From assembly GCA_046497505.1 (NCBI GenBank), contig JAWOFN010000024.1, forward strand, positions 1 through 14,639: a stretch of DNA of 14,639 nt, in the 5' to 3' direction. Positions 6,049 through 14,346 of this stretch are shown here, piece by piece. The notes beneath the pieces were generated by a model, which saw only the letters and a program-made list of their open reading frames with translations, did not search any database and was not told the origin of the DNA. Every line of letters starts with the position of its first letter. The first letter of the stretch is position 1. This stretch comes from JAWOFN01 sp046497505 [NCBI: bacterium] (GTDB taxonomy: Bacteria; Blakebacterota; Blakebacteria; Blakebacterales). The position numbers and the translations under genes were made by a program.

Positions 6049-6837
6049 ATGGGACGCACACTGTTCATGATCCACGGCATGTGGGGGACACCTTCGGTAT
6101 GGGAGAACTGGTCCGGCTGGTTCTCCGACCGGGGGTGGCGGTGTATGACACCCGCTCTTCGCTACCACGACATGCATCCTGAAGAGGAACCGGACCCCCG
6201 ACTGGGACAGGTCGGCCTGACCGATTACGTGCGCGACCTGGAACAGGAGATCCGGGCCCTGCCCGAACGGCCCGTGGTCATGGGCCACTCCATGGGGGGG
6301 CTGCTGGCTCAGAAGCTCGCAGCCCGCGGACTGGCCCGCCGGGCCGTGCTCCTGACCCCGGCCGCCCCGGCGGGCATCATGGCCCTCCGCTGGTCGGTGG
6401 TCCGCAGCTTCTTGAGCTACTTCGCCCGGTGGGGATTCTGGAAGAAGCCCCACCGTATCACCTTCGCAGAGGCCTCCTACAGTTCGCTCTTCCTGCTGGA
6501 TGAGCAGGAGCAGCGACGCGTCTATGAGACCTTCGTCTACGAGTCGGGCCGTGCAATCTTCGAGACCGGTCTGTGGCTCCTCGACCGCCGGCGGGCGGCA
6601 GCGGTCCCTGAAGGCCCCCTTCCCTGCCCCGCGCTGGTCGTCGCGGCCGGCAGGGACCGGATCGTACCCGCACCGGTGGTGCGCAAGACCGCGGAGCGGT
6701 ATGGGGAGAGTGCCCGCTACCTTGAACTCCCCCATCACGCCCACTGGGTCCACGGCGAGGAGGGGTGGCAGGACATCTGCGCCCGGGTGGCCGCATGGCT
6801 GGAAGACAAGAGCGTCGGGGAAGAGGAGGACACGTGA
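6049..6837 (+). CDS. Alpha/beta hydrolase, lipase-like, first gene of the glycerol operon
   Basis: A 262-residue cytosolic alpha/beta-fold hydrolase with no signal peptide. Landmarks are the oxyanion loop HGMWG (residues 9-13), the nucleophile elbow G-H-S-M-G-G with Ser81, a helical cap region (about 115-180), GRDRIVP with the catalytic Asp203, and HHAHWVHGE with His232 as the likely catalytic histidine. The family includes monoacylglycerol lipases, esterases and C-C hydrolases, and the sequence alone does not choose between them. The context does suggest a choice: its TGA overlaps the GTG start of glpK (GTGA at 6834-6837), so both proteins come from one message. An enzyme releasing glycerol from a glycerol ester would fit that operon. 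TAGCAT (6027-6032) could be its -10, but the leader would be only about 10 bases. Confidence 0.88.
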   Translation: MGRTLFMIHGMWGTPSVWENWSGWFSDRGWRCMTPALRYHDMHPEEEPDPRLGQVGLTDYVRDLEQEIRALPERPVVMGHSMGGLLAQKLAARGLARRAVLLTPAAPAGIMALRWSVVRSFLSYFARWGFWKKPHRITFAEASYSSLFLLDEQEQRRVYETFVYESGRAIFETGLWLLDRRRAAAVPEGPLPCPALVVAAGRDRIVPAPVVRKTAERYGESARYLELPHHAHWVHGEEGWQDICARVAAWLEDKSVGEEEDT

Positions 6838-8357
6838 GCGGACCCGGACACATACTCGCCGTGGACCAGGGCACCACGAGCAGTCGGGCCATCATCTTCA
6901 GCCGGGACGGTGCGGTGCAGGCGTCGGCCCAGCGGGAATTCGCCCAGCACTATCCCGAGCCGGGCTGGGTGGAACACGACGCCTCGGAGATCTGGTCCAC
7001 CCAGGCGGGCGTGATCAGCGAGGCGGCGGCGCGGGCAGGACTGCGGGGAGGCGACCTGGCGGCCATCGGCATCACGAACCAGCGGGAGACCACGGTGGTG
7101 TGGGACCGATCCACCGGAGAACCCATCGCCCCGGCCATCGTCTGGCAGGACCGTCGTACCGCCGATCTGTGTGACGAACTCAAGCAGGCCGGTCACGCCG
7201 ATATCATCGCCGAGAAGACGGGTCTGTTCGTGGACGCCTACTTCAGCGGGCCCAAGCTGCGCTGGATCCTCGACCACGTGGAGGACGCGAGGAGACGGGC
7301 CGAAGCGGGGGATCTGGCCTTCGGGACCATCGACTGCTGGCTCATGTGGAACCTTTCGGGGGGGCTCCTCCACATCACCGATGCCACCAACGCATCGCGC
7401 ACCATGCTCTATAACATCCACGAGGGGCGCTGGGACTCTGACCTGCTGGAACTGCTGCAGGTCCCGCCCGAGGTGCTCCCCGAGGTCCGCTCCTCGAGCG
7501 AGATCTATGGAGAGACCGACGCCGACCTCTTCGCCACCCCCATACCCCTGGCGGGTATCGCCGGGGACCAGCAGGCCGCGCTCTTCGGACAGATGTGCCT
7601 GGAAGAAGGCATGGTGAAGAACACCTACGGCACCGGCGGTTTCATGGTACTGAACACCGGGGAGCGGGCTGCGGCCAGCCGCAACCGCCTGCTGACCACT
7701 ATCGGGTGGCAGCGGGAGGGAAAGGTGACCTATGCCCTGGAGGGAAGCGTCTTCATCGCCGGCGGGGTGGTGCAGTGGCTCCGGGACGGGCTCGGCATCA
7801 TCTCCTCCCCTTCGGAAGTGGAGCGCCTGGCGAACTCGGTGCCCGACAACGGCGGGGTCTACCTTGTACCTGCCTTCGCGGGGCTGGGAGCACCCCACTG
7901 GGACCCCTTCGCCCGGGGCACCATCATCGGGATCACGCGGGGTACGGAGGCTGGTCACATCGCCCGCGCCGCGCTGGAAGCGATCGCCTACCAGACCTTC
8001 GATGTGCTGGAAGCCATGCAGGACGACGCGGGGATGGCGATCAAGGAGCTGCGCGTGGACGGAGGCGCCGCGGTCGACGACACACTCATGCAGTTCCAGG
8101 CCGACCTCATGGGCATCCCGGCCGTCCGCCCCACCACCCTGGAGACCACCGCACTCGGAGCGGCCTACCTGGCGGGACTGGCGGTGGGATTCTGGGAAGG
8201 GACCGATGAGCTGCAGGCACAATGGGAGGCGGACCACATCTTCGAACCCTCGATGGCGTCGGGCCGGGCCGAGGAGCTGCTGGCCGATTGGCATCGAGCC
8301 GTGGAGAGGGCCCGCGACTGGGCGCAGCACCGTCCGGCGGCATCCCGGAACGACTGA
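6834..8357 (+). CDS. glpK: Glycerol kinase
   Basis: 507 residues, the usual length for glycerol kinase. It catalyses ATP-dependent phosphorylation of glycerol to sn-glycerol 3-phosphate in the cytosol. The N-terminus [16 protein letters not shown] (7-22) is the phosphate-binding start of FGGY kinases. [11 protein letters not shown] (about 136-146) is FGGY signature 1, [17 protein letters not shown] (about 350-366) is the second conserved region, and [20 protein letters not shown] is the adenosine-site segment. The start is GTG 6834, overlapping the stop of the hydrolase and preceded by GAGGAGGA (6823-6830). An upstream in-frame ATG would only add antisense-free readthrough of the hydrolase gene. 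glpD follows 20 bases after the stop. No glycerol facilitator (glpF) or repressor gene is present in the window. Confidence 0.97.
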   Translation: MSGPGHILAVDQGTTSSRAIIFSRDGAVQASAQREFAQHYPEPGWVEHDASEIWSTQAGVISEAAARAGLRGGDLAAIGITNQRETTVVWDRSTGEPIAPAIVWQDRRTADLCDELKQAGHADIIAEKTGLFVDAYFSGPKLRWILDHVEDARRRAEAGDLAFGTIDCWLMWNLSGGLLHITDATNASRTMLYNIHEGRWDSDLLELLQVPPEVLPEVRSSSEIYGETDADLFATPIPLAGIAGDQQAALFGQMCLEEGMVKNTYGTGGFMVLNTGERAAASRNRLLTTIGWQREGKVTYALEGSVFIAGGVVQWLRDGLGIISSPSEVERLANSVPDNGGVYLVPAFAGLGAPHWDPFARGTIIGITRGTEAGHIARAALEAIAYQTFDVLEAMQDDAGMAIKELRVDGGAAVDDTLMQFQADLMGIPAVRPTTLETTALGAAYLAGLAVGFWEGTDELQAQWEADHIFEPSMASGRAEELLADWHRAVERARDWAQHRPAASRND

Positions 8358-8377
8358 CCGAGACAGGCGGAGAGGCC

Positions 8378-9934
8378 ATGGACAGGGATCGACTCGTCGC
8401 GCAGATGGAGGAGGCGGGGTACTGGGACGTGGTGGTCATCGGGGGCGGGGCCACCGGCCTGGGCGCGGCCGTGGAAGCCGCTTCCCGGGGCTACAAGACC
8501 CTCCTGCTGGAACAGCACGATTTCTCCAAGGGCACCTCGAGCAGGAGCACCAAGCTGGTGCACGGCGGGGTGCGCTACCTGCAGCAGGGGAACATCTCCC
8601 TGGTGCTGGAGGCCCTCCACGAGCGGGGTCTGCTCATGCAGAACGCCCCGCACCTGGTGCGCAACCAGGCCTTCGTGGTCCCTTCCTACGAGTGGTGGGA
8701 CGGACCCTTCTACGGCATCGGACTGAAGGTCTACGACACCCTGGCGGGCCGCCTGGGTCTGGGTTCCTCCCGGCGCCTGGACGTGGAAGAGACACTGGAA
8801 CGGATCCCCACCGTGGAGCGGGACGAGCTGCGAGGCGGCATCATCTACTACGACGGTCAGTTCGACGACGCACGCCTGACGGTGAACCTGGTCCAGACCC
8901 TCTTCGACGAGGGAGGGGTCGGGATCAACTACATGCGGGCCGAAGAGCTCATCAGGGACGGCGAGATGATCCAGGGTGTGCGCGCCGTCGACCAGGAAGG
9001 GGGGCAGCATCTCGAGATCAGGGCCCGGGTGGTGGTGAACGCCGCCGGCATCTGGACCGACGAGGTCATCCGGATGGACGACCCGGATGCGGATCGGCTG
9101 ATCGCCTTCAGCCAGGGCATCCACCTGGTACTGCCCAAGAAGTTCCTCCCGGGGGAATCCGCCATCATGGTTCCCCACACAGCGGACGGGAGGGTCCTCT
9201 TCGCCGTGCCGTGGCATGACGTGGTGGTGGTCGGCACCACGGACACGCCGGTGGATGCGGCACTGCTGGAACCCGAGCCGCTGGACGAGGAGGTGGCTTT
9301 CGTCCTGGAGCACGCGGCGAAATACCTGGAGATCGACCCGGGACCTGAGGACGTGCTCAGCATGTTCGCCGGCATCCGTCCCCTGGTGAGCCCGGCAGGC
9401 GTCGAGGACACCTCGGAGATCTCCCGAGACCACTACCTGGTGGTCTCTCCCTCCGGACTGGTGACCATAACGGGCGGCAAGTGGACCACTTATCGCAAGA
9501 TGGGGGAGGACGCCATCGACCAGGCGGCCCTGGTGGCCGGCCTGGAACCCCGTGAGAGCAGGACCCGGAACCTCCGCATCCACGGCTGGCTGAAGAACGA
9601 CTCGATGAGCAGCGATCTCTACTACTACGGCTCCGACCTGGCCCATCTGGATCGGCTCATCCAGGAACGTCCCGGACTGGGCGGACGCCTCTACCCCTCA
9701 CTCCCCTATCGGGGGGCGGAGGTGGTCTGGGGGATCCGGCACGAGATGGCCCGTACCGTGGAGGACGTCCTGGCCCGGCGCACCCGCGCCCTGCTGCTCG
9801 ATGCCCGGGCCAGCATCGAGATGGCGCCGGAGGTGGCCCGGATCATGGCCGAGGAGCTGGGCCGGGATGCGGTCTGGGAAGAGGATCAGCTGGCCGCCTA
9901 CACGGACCTGGCCCGCAGATATCTCCCGGTCTGA
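8378..9934 (+). CDS. glpD: Aerobic-type glycerol-3-phosphate dehydrogenase (FAD)
   Basis: 518 residues, full length. It oxidises glycerol 3-phosphate to dihydroxyacetone phosphate and passes electrons through FAD to the quinone pool, and it is normally bound peripherally to the inner membrane. The dinucleotide-binding motif VVVIGGGATGLGAA spans residues 18-31. FSKGTSSRSTKLVHGGVRYL (about 50-69) is the family signature around the FAD and substrate. VVNAAGIWTDEV is the second FAD contact, TITGGKWTTYRKM lies near the end of the oxidase domain, and the C-terminal domain ends with LLLDARASIEMAPEVARIMAEELGRD. The start is ATG 8378 behind GGCGGAGAGG. The longer open frame to 8222 overlaps glpK and has no ribosome site. 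It is the last gene of the hydrolase-glpK-glpD operon and converges on ftsH. Confidence 0.97.
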   Translation: MDRDRLVAQMEEAGYWDVVVIGGGATGLGAAVEAASRGYKTLLLEQHDFSKGTSSRSTKLVHGGVRYLQQGNISLVLEALHERGLLMQNAPHLVRNQAFVVPSYEWWDGPFYGIGLKVYDTLAGRLGLGSSRRLDVEETLERIPTVERDELRGGIIYYDGQFDDARLTVNLVQTLFDEGGVGINYMRAEELIRDGEMIQGVRAVDQEGGQHLEIRARVVVNAAGIWTDEVIRMDDPDADRLIAFSQGIHLVLPKKFLPGESAIMVPHTADGRVLFAVPWHDVVVVGTTDTPVDAALLEPEPLDEEVAFVLEHAAKYLEIDPGPEDVLSMFAGIRPLVSPAGVEDTSEISRDHYLVVSPSGLVTITGGKWTTYRKMGEDAIDQAALVAGLEPRESRTRNLRIHGWLKNDSMSSDLYYYGSDLAHLDRLIQERPGLGGRLYPSLPYRGAEVVWGIRHEMARTVEDVLARRTRALLLDARASIEMAPEVARIMAEELGRDAVWEEDQLAAYTDLARRYLPV

Positions 9935-9940
9935 CCTGAC

Positions 9941-10031
9941 CGAGAGGTCTTCCTCTCTCGACCAGGACTGCCGGAACATCCAACAGCAGCGGCATCAGCG
10001 ACGGCAGCTGTTGTTGCTGCTGTTCTGCCGG
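9941..10031. terminator. Convergent terminator region between glpD and ftsH
   Basis: The 130-base gap between two converging genes holds two hairpins. CGAGAG/CTCTCG (9941-9946 with 9955-9960) lies 7 bases after the glpD stop. AACAGCAGC/GCTGCTGTT (9982-9990 with 10016-10024) has a larger loop and outer CCGG pairs (9971-9974, 10028-10031). There is no long T run on either side, so termination may be bidirectional but inefficient or Rho-aided. A further GC palindrome (GGGGCCCC) lies at 10052-10059. Confidence 0.45.
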
Positions 10032-10064
10032 GGCGGATGAGGACGTACCCTGGGGCCCCGGGCC

Positions 10065-12083
10065 TCAGTCGAGCTCCCCGTCCTCCTCCGGCTCCTCGTC
10101 CGAGCCCTCGTCCTCCCCCGGCAGTTCGGGCTCTGCCTCCTCCTTCTCGACACCCAGGATCTCCAGCACCCGCTCGCCAGTGAGCTCTTCCTGCTCCATG
10201 AGTTCGGAGGCCAGTTCCTCCACACCCTGGCGATACTCCTCCAGCAGGTCCACGGCCCGCTGGAACGCCTCATCCAGGATCCCCCGGACCGCCTGGTCCA
10301 TCTCCCGTGCGGTCTGGTCGGAGTAGCGGCGCGGACGGGCCATCTCCTGGCCCAGGAAGACCTGGTCCTCGCTGCCGTCCGGAGCCATGAGACCGACCTC
10401 CTCGCTCATGCCCCAGGCCCGGACCATCCTGCGGGCCAGTTTGGTGGCCTGCCGCAGGTCGTCCTGGGCGCCGGAAGAAGCGGTGTCCAGGAAGGTCTGC
10501 TCGCTGGCCCGACCGCCCAGCATCACGGCGATCCGGTCCAGCATGTAGTCCTTCTCGTAGATATACCGCTCCTTCTCCGGCAGCTGCTGGGTCACCCCCA
10601 TCGCCTTGCCCCGGGGGATGATGGTGACCTTGTGGAGCGGCTCCGCCTCGGGCATGAGGGCCGCCAGGGCAGCGTGTCCGCCCTCGTGGTAGGCCAGCAG
10701 GCGCTTTTCCTCCTCTTCCAGGACCATCCCCTCACGCTTGAGGCCCATCATCACCTTGTCCCGGGCCAGCTCCAGGCTCTCCCGGTCCACCGCCTCCTTC
10801 TCCTCACGGGCCGCCAGGAGCGCAGCCTCGTTCAGCAGGTTCTCCAGGTCCGCCCCGCTGAAGCCGGGCGTACTCCGGGCCACCCGCTCCAGGTCCACAT
10901 CCTCGGCGATCTCCTTGTTCCGGGCATGGATCCGGAGGATCTCTTCCCGCTCCTGGACACTCGGCATTGGGACGGTGACCTGGCGGTCGAAGCGCCCCGG
11001 CCGGAGCAGGGCCTTGTCCAGGATGTCGGGGCGGTTGGTGGCGGCCATGACGATGACGCTCTCGTTCGGTTCGAAACCGTCCATCTCGGAGAGGAGCTGG
11101 TTGAGGGTCTGTTCCCGCTCGTCGTGCCCGCCCCCCAGGCCGGCGCCCCGGGTCCGACCGATGGAGTCCAGTTCATCGATGAAGATGATGGAGGGAGAGG
11201 ACTTCTTCGCCTCTTCGAACATGTTCCGCACCCGCGAGGCACCCACCCCGACGAACATCTCCATGAAGTCGGAGCCGGTGATGCTGAAGAAGGGGACGTC
11301 CGCCTCCCCCGCCACCGCACGAGCCATGAGGGTCTTCCCGGTGCCCGGCGATCCCACCAGCAGCACCCCCCGGGGGATCTCGCCGCCCAACGCCTCGAAC
11401 TTGGAGGGATCCCGGAGATACTCGATGATTTCCTTCAGCTCCTCCTTCGGCCCCTCGAGACCCGCGACGTCGCTGAAGGTCGTCTCCTCGGTGCTGCGGT
11501 CATAGAGCTTGGCCCGGCTCTTGGTCATGCCGAACATGCCCTGCCCCTGACCCTGGGCCCGTCGGTACATGAAATAGAAGAGTCCTGCAAGGAGCAGGAA
11601 AGGGAGCAGCCCCATGAGGAGCGCGGGGAAGCTGAGCTCCGACTCCGGCCGGACCTGTACTTCCACCCCCTGTTCCCGGAGTGTCTGCATGAGCCCCTCG
11701 TCACCGAAGGCGGGGATGTGGGTGACGAACCGAGCGTACTCCTGCGTCCCGCCCTCGGAGGTGGTCAGCTGGCGGGCCTCATCCAGTTCCCCTTCGACCC
11801 GGTTCCCGGTGATGGTGACCCGGGACACGTTCCCCGCCTCGAGCTGTGCACGGAAGGTCGTGTAGGGGATCGCCGTCCCCCCCCGGTCACTGCTGAACAG
11901 CGACCAGGCCCAGACCGCCAGGGCCACGAACAGCACGATGCGGAGGATGCGGCTCCAGCGTCTGCGAGAGACGTCCTCGTCCTCCTCGCCCCCCCCTCCT
12001 CCACCCGGACCGAGGGGAGGAGGAGGTCCTCCAGGTTTCCTCGGGTCCTCTCCGTCGGCTCGGTGGGGTCGCTGCGCTGCCAC
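10065..12083 (-). CDS. ftsH: ATP-dependent zinc metalloprotease FtsH
   Basis: 672 residues, a complete inner-membrane AAA+ protease that degrades misassembled membrane proteins and regulators. The order is an unusual Gly/Pro-rich cytoplasmic N-terminus (17-32), TM1 (about 46-63), a periplasmic FtsH-extracellular domain, and TM2 (about 149-170). The AAA module follows, with Walker A GSPGTGKT (about 244-251), Walker B IIFIDE (about 297-302) and the second region of homology [21 protein letters not shown]. The protease part has the zinc motif HEGGH (466-470) and the downstream acidic zinc ligand region [13 protein letters not shown]. The tail is very acidic. The start is GTG 12083 with GGAG at 12097-12094, 10 bases away. 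No ATG nearby gives a better start, and upstream in-frame codons lack a ribosome site. A sigma-32-like promoter precedes it, matching the heat-shock control known for ftsH in E. coli. Confidence 0.97.
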   Translation of the reverse strand: MAAQRPHRADGEDPRKPGGPPPPLGPGGGGGGEEDEDVSRRRWSRILRIVLFVALAVWAWSLFSSDRGGTAIPYTTFRAQLEAGNVSRVTITGNRVEGELDEARQLTTSEGGTQEYARFVTHIPAFGDEGLMQTLREQGVEVQVRPESELSFPALLMGLLPFLLLAGLFYFMYRRAQGQGQGMFGMTKSRAKLYDRSTEETTFSDVAGLEGPKEELKEIIEYLRDPSKFEALGGEIPRGVLLVGSPGTGKTLMARAVAGEADVPFFSITGSDFMEMFVGVGASRVRNMFEEAKKSSPSIIFIDELDSIGRTRGAGLGGGHDEREQTLNQLLSEMDGFEPNESVIVMAATNRPDILDKALLRPGRFDRQVTVPMPSVQEREEILRIHARNKEIAEDVDLERVARSTPGFSGADLENLLNEAALLAAREEKEAVDRESLELARDKVMMGLKREGMVLEEEEKRLLAYHEGGHAALAALMPEAEPLHKVTIIPRGKAMGVTQQLPEKERYIYEKDYMLDRIAVMLGGRASEQTFLDTASSGAQDDLRQATKLARRMVRAWGMSEEVGLMAPDGSEDQVFLGQEMARPRRYSDQTAREMDQAVRGILDEAFQRAVDLLEEYRQGVEELASELMEQEELTGERVLEILGVEKEEAEPELPGEDEGSDEEPEEDGELD

Positions 12084-12107
12084 TTGGAATCAACTCCGGG
12101 CTGGAGC

Positions 12108-12116
12108 GGGATACCA
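12108..12116 (-). promoter_or_regulatory. Alternative housekeeping extended -10 before ftsH
   Basis: On the minus strand TGG-TATCCC (12116 to 12108) fits the extended -10 pattern seen elsewhere in the window. It would start a leader of about 18 bases carrying GGAG. It has no -35 and competes with the heat-shock-like promoter just upstream, and both could be used. Confidence 0.3.
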
Positions 12117-12121
12117 CATAC

Positions 12122-12149
12122 TGATGGGGGATATTTGAGCGTTTCAGGG
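12122..12149 (-). promoter_or_regulatory. Sigma-32-like heat-shock promoter of ftsH
   Basis: On the minus strand CCCTGAAA (12149 to 12142), then 12 bases, then CCCCATCA (12129 to 12122). The E. coli sigma-32 consensus is CTTGAAA with CCCCATNT about 12-15 bases later. The match is 6 of 7 at the -35 and near-complete at the -10, with groE-like spacing. The start site would be near 12115, about 30 bases before the GTG. The surrounding 12131-12183 is strongly AT-rich against a GC-rich background. Whether this organism has an RpoH sigma factor is unknown. Confidence 0.5.
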
Positions 12150-12216
12150 ACTCTTTACTGTTAATAAGGAACATATACATGAGTGGCGATGCCAGCAGAA
12201 ACCCGCGATCCCTGCA

Positions 12217-12229
12217 GACCCGGCGGGTC
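12217..12229 (-). terminator. Small hairpin after the CPBP protease gene
   Basis: GACCC/GGGTC (12217-12221, 12225-12229) with a 3-base loop, 9 bases after the protease stop on the minus strand. There is no T run. It may protect the 3' end or weakly terminate before ftsH. Confidence 0.25.
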
Positions 12230-12237
12230 CAGAATGC

Positions 12238-13578
12238 TCAATGGTAGGAACTCTCCTTTAAGAGGTCTCCCATCCATCTCCTGACCTTCTCCCGGACCTC
12301 CTCCTCCGGTTCACCTCCCTTGCCGGACTCCTCCCCGGAGAGCCGGTGGGAGGCCAGAGCCAGACCGCGCCGACAGAATGCTTCGAGGGCAGGTCGCGGC
12401 ACCAGGACGCTCAGGACCTCCCGGAATCCGTCCCGGGCCGCGCCGTACTCACCGATCATGAGCTGGAAGGCGCTCCGGAGGGCCAGGGCACGTTCGGTGT
12501 ACTCCTCGTGTCCCTCCCCCACTGTAGCGAGTAGTGAGTCTGCCAGCACGATCCCCCTCCGGGGGTCCCTCAACTCGTACCCCATCACCTCGATGATCCC
12601 CACCTCCGCCTCGGCGGCCGTCAGGACCGCGGGATCGTGCCAGGCCCCCACCTTCTCGAGGGCCGCTGCCTCCGCCTTCCAGATTCCCGCTCCCTCCCTG
12701 CCGAAGGTTGTCCGCGCATAGTCAAGCTGCTCCTGCGCGAGATCCTGCCGTTCCACCATCTGTTCCCACACACCGGAGCCATACCACTCGGGCAGGATGG
12801 ATGCGGCCCCCATGTCGGGAGCCGGTGTGTGGCTGTTCAGGAGCAGGAGCGCCACCACGGGCAGCGTTGCCAGTGTGTTCAGTGTCGCGTGCACGAAGAT
12901 GGGGGTGAGGAGGGTCTGTCTCGCTTCGTAGACCCAGACCAGGAGGAGCCCGAACAGGGTCCCGAAAACCATGTGCTGAGGATCGTAGGTGTGGAGCGTC
13001 CCGAAGAGGACCGCCTGGAGCACACCAGAGGCGTAACGGCCGATCCGATGCTTGAACATCCCGTGGAGGAACCCACGGAAGAAGATCTCCTCGGAGACCG
13101 GGGCCACCACCGCGATCATGAGAAAGAGCAGGATCGCGAGCACCCAATGCGAAGGGAGACTGCGCAGCTGTTCGTCCAGGGCGGTGGGCTCTACCGGGAG
13201 TCCTCCAAGGTCGCCGAGTACCAGGATGACGGCACTGAGGACGACCACCATCCCCAGGCAGTACGGGATCGCGAGGAGGATCTCCTTCAAGACCGGCCCG
13301 CGAAGACCGGCATCCAACGACACGGGAGCCTTCCTGCGCCGGGCAAGGTACCAGGGAACCAGGAGTGGGACTGCCGCCACGAACAGATACCCCACCAGGG
13401 AGACCGGCGGGCTGTCCCCCAGAGATGGGAGGATAACATCCATGAGGTTGACGAACCAGAAAGCGCCCAGCAGGAGCAGACCTATGAGGAGATCGGTGTC
13501 CTTCCAGGGTACGTCCTCGAGTCTTACGCGTCCCTGTGATCGATCTGAGGTGTCCTGATGTCCGGTGACCGTCACCAT
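12238..13578 (-). CDS. CPBP-family (CAAX/Abi-type) intramembrane metalloprotease with C-terminal helical domain
   Basis: 446 residues from ATG 13578, preceded by GAGG. The longer frame to 13695 has no ribosome site, and the -10 element lies inside it. It has about seven or eight membrane segments between residues 28 and 248. The catalytic signature of the CPBP (Rce1-like) family is complete: S-E-E-I-F-F-R (Glu163, Glu164, Arg168), F-G-T-L-H (His196) and F-V-H-A-T-L-N (His230, Asn234). Bacterial members are inner-membrane proteases with varied roles. Residues 262-446 form an extra soluble domain rich in Ala, Glu and Leu helices (for example ERALALRSAFQLMIGEYGAARDGFREVL) with a tetratricopeptide-like look, ending in a highly charged tail. 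That domain could bind substrates or partners. It is followed at 154 bases by ftsH in the same direction, though ftsH has its own promoter signals. It is divergent from the RDD gene. Confidence 0.9.
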   Translation of the reverse strand: MVTVTGHQDTSDRSQGRVRLEDVPWKDTDLLIGLLLLGAFWFVNLMDVILPSLGDSPPVSLVGYLFVAAVPLLVPWYLARRRKAPVSLDAGLRGPVLKEILLAIPYCLGMVVVLSAVILVLGDLGGLPVEPTALDEQLRSLPSHWVLAILLFLMIAVVAPVSEEIFFRGFLHGMFKHRIGRYASGVLQAVLFGTLHTYDPQHMVFGTLFGLLLVWVYEARQTLLTPIFVHATLNTLATLPVVALLLLNSHTPAPDMGAASILPEWYGSGVWEQMVERQDLAQEQLDYARTTFGREGAGIWKAEAAALEKVGAWHDPAVLTAAEAEVGIIEVMGYELRDPRRGIVLADSLLATVGEGHEEYTERALALRSAFQLMIGEYGAARDGFREVLSVLVPRPALEAFCRRGLALASHRLSGEESGKGGEPEEEVREKVRRWMGDLLKESSYH

Positions 13579-13620
13579 GATGCAACCTCGTGCTGGAAGG
13601 TCTGGTGCTGGGTTCGAATG

Positions 13621-13629
13621 AGCATAGCA
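13621..13629 (-). promoter_or_regulatory. Extended -10 promoter of the CPBP protease gene
   Basis: On the minus strand TGC-TATGCT (13629 to 13621) is an extended -10 placing a start near 13614, about 36 bases before ATG 13578. No -35 was seen. It is divergent from the RDD promoter, with 46 bases between the two -10 elements. Confidence 0.45.
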
Positions 13630-13674
13630 CACCCGAGCCATCCGGTCCCCTCGCTGGCGGGCCCGCCCTCCTTC

Positions 13675-13683
13675 TGGTAGACT
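13675..13683 (+). promoter_or_regulatory. Extended -10 promoter of the RDD-ggt operon
   Basis: TGG-TAGACT at 13675-13683. A start near 13690 gives a 42-base leader before ATG 13732. The -35 position holds only a poor match. Confidence 0.4.
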
Positions 13684-13731
13684 CTTTACGAACATCCAGC
13701 CTGCCCGAGTACGCTATCGAGGAGTGCGGAT

Positions 13732-14346
13732 ATGCAGGATCCCCCCCACCCCGACCCCTCTCTTCCAGCCGAAGGGGATAACGGAAAATCCGCTCCGGGC
13801 TTTTCTGCCTGGATCTATGTCCGTGAGGGCGCGGAACTGGCATGGCCTCGTTTCTGGGCCCGCCTGATAGATGTGGTCTTCTGGAGCATCCTCTTCGGTG
13901 TCGTGGCGGTACCCATCATCCTCTTCTTCCCCATGATCCCGGAGTTCGTGGTCTTCAGCTTAGGACTCCTCCTGTATGCCTTCGTCGAAGCCGCGATCCT
14001 CATGAGCTTCGCTGCGACACCGGGCAAGTGGGTCATGGGGCTGAGCGTGACGGACGCAGATGGGGCCCCCCTCAGCTATGGCCCTGCACTCAGGCGGAGC
14101 CTGGACGTCTACCTACGCGGTATGGGTCTGGGTATCCCCTTCCTCCAGCTCATCTGCTGGGCCATCGGGTACGACCGCCTGCGCAAGCACGATGTGATGT
14201 GGTGGGACGCGCGGGAGGAGAGCCGTGTCTCCGGCCCGGAGGTCCACGGCTGGAAGAAGATCCTGAGCGTGGTCCTGGTGACTGCCGTCCTCGTACTCTG
14301 GCTCGGCAGCGGGGTCCTCCAGGTCCTCTCCGAGACGGGCGCATGA
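13732..14346 (+). CDS. RDD-family inner-membrane protein
   Basis: A 204-residue membrane protein. After a Pro-rich soluble N-terminus (1-38) comes the RDD signature R-F-W-A-R-L-I-D (Arg40, Arg44, Asp47). Two hydrophobic helices follow (about 48-67 and 71-94), then the second family block GKWVMGLSVTDADGAPLSYGPALRRS (98-123). A further hydrophobic stretch spans 130-147, and an extra C-terminal helix runs from about 177 to 199 beyond the usual domain. RDD proteins are poorly understood, and some act in ion or Na+/H+ exchange, so no substrate is assigned. The ATG has GAGGAG about 9 bases upstream. Its TGA overlaps the ATG of the following gamma-glutamyltransferase gene (ATGA, 14343-14346), so they are translationally coupled. 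Confidence 0.9.
   Translation: MQDPPHPDPSLPAEGDNGKSAPGFSAWIYVREGAELAWPRFWARLIDVVFWSILFGVVAVPIILFFPMIPEFVVFSLGLLLYAFVEAAILMSFAATPGKWVMGLSVTDADGAPLSYGPALRRSLDVYLRGMGLGIPFLQLICWAIGYDRLRKHDVMWWDAREESRVSGPEVHGWKKILSVVLVTAVLVLWLGSGVLQVLSETGA

Noticed and set aside
4807-6753. A 648-residue open frame on the minus strand
   Set aside because: Only 4807-5904 has a ribosome site, a signal peptide and family motifs. The upstream extension is antisense to the alpha/beta hydrolase and exists because stops are rare in GC-rich DNA.
10632-12164. A 510-residue open frame on the plus strand opposite ftsH
   Set aside because: It has low-complexity His/Gly/Arg-rich text and no motif or ribosome site, and it fully overlaps a certain ftsH gene.
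12149-13689. The 10-base word GACTCTTTAC at both 12149-12158 and 13680-13689, in two intergenic regions
   Set aside because: The copies sit differently relative to the nearest start (one overlaps the -35 of the opposite-strand ftsH promoter, the other a -10), and two short copies can occur by chance.
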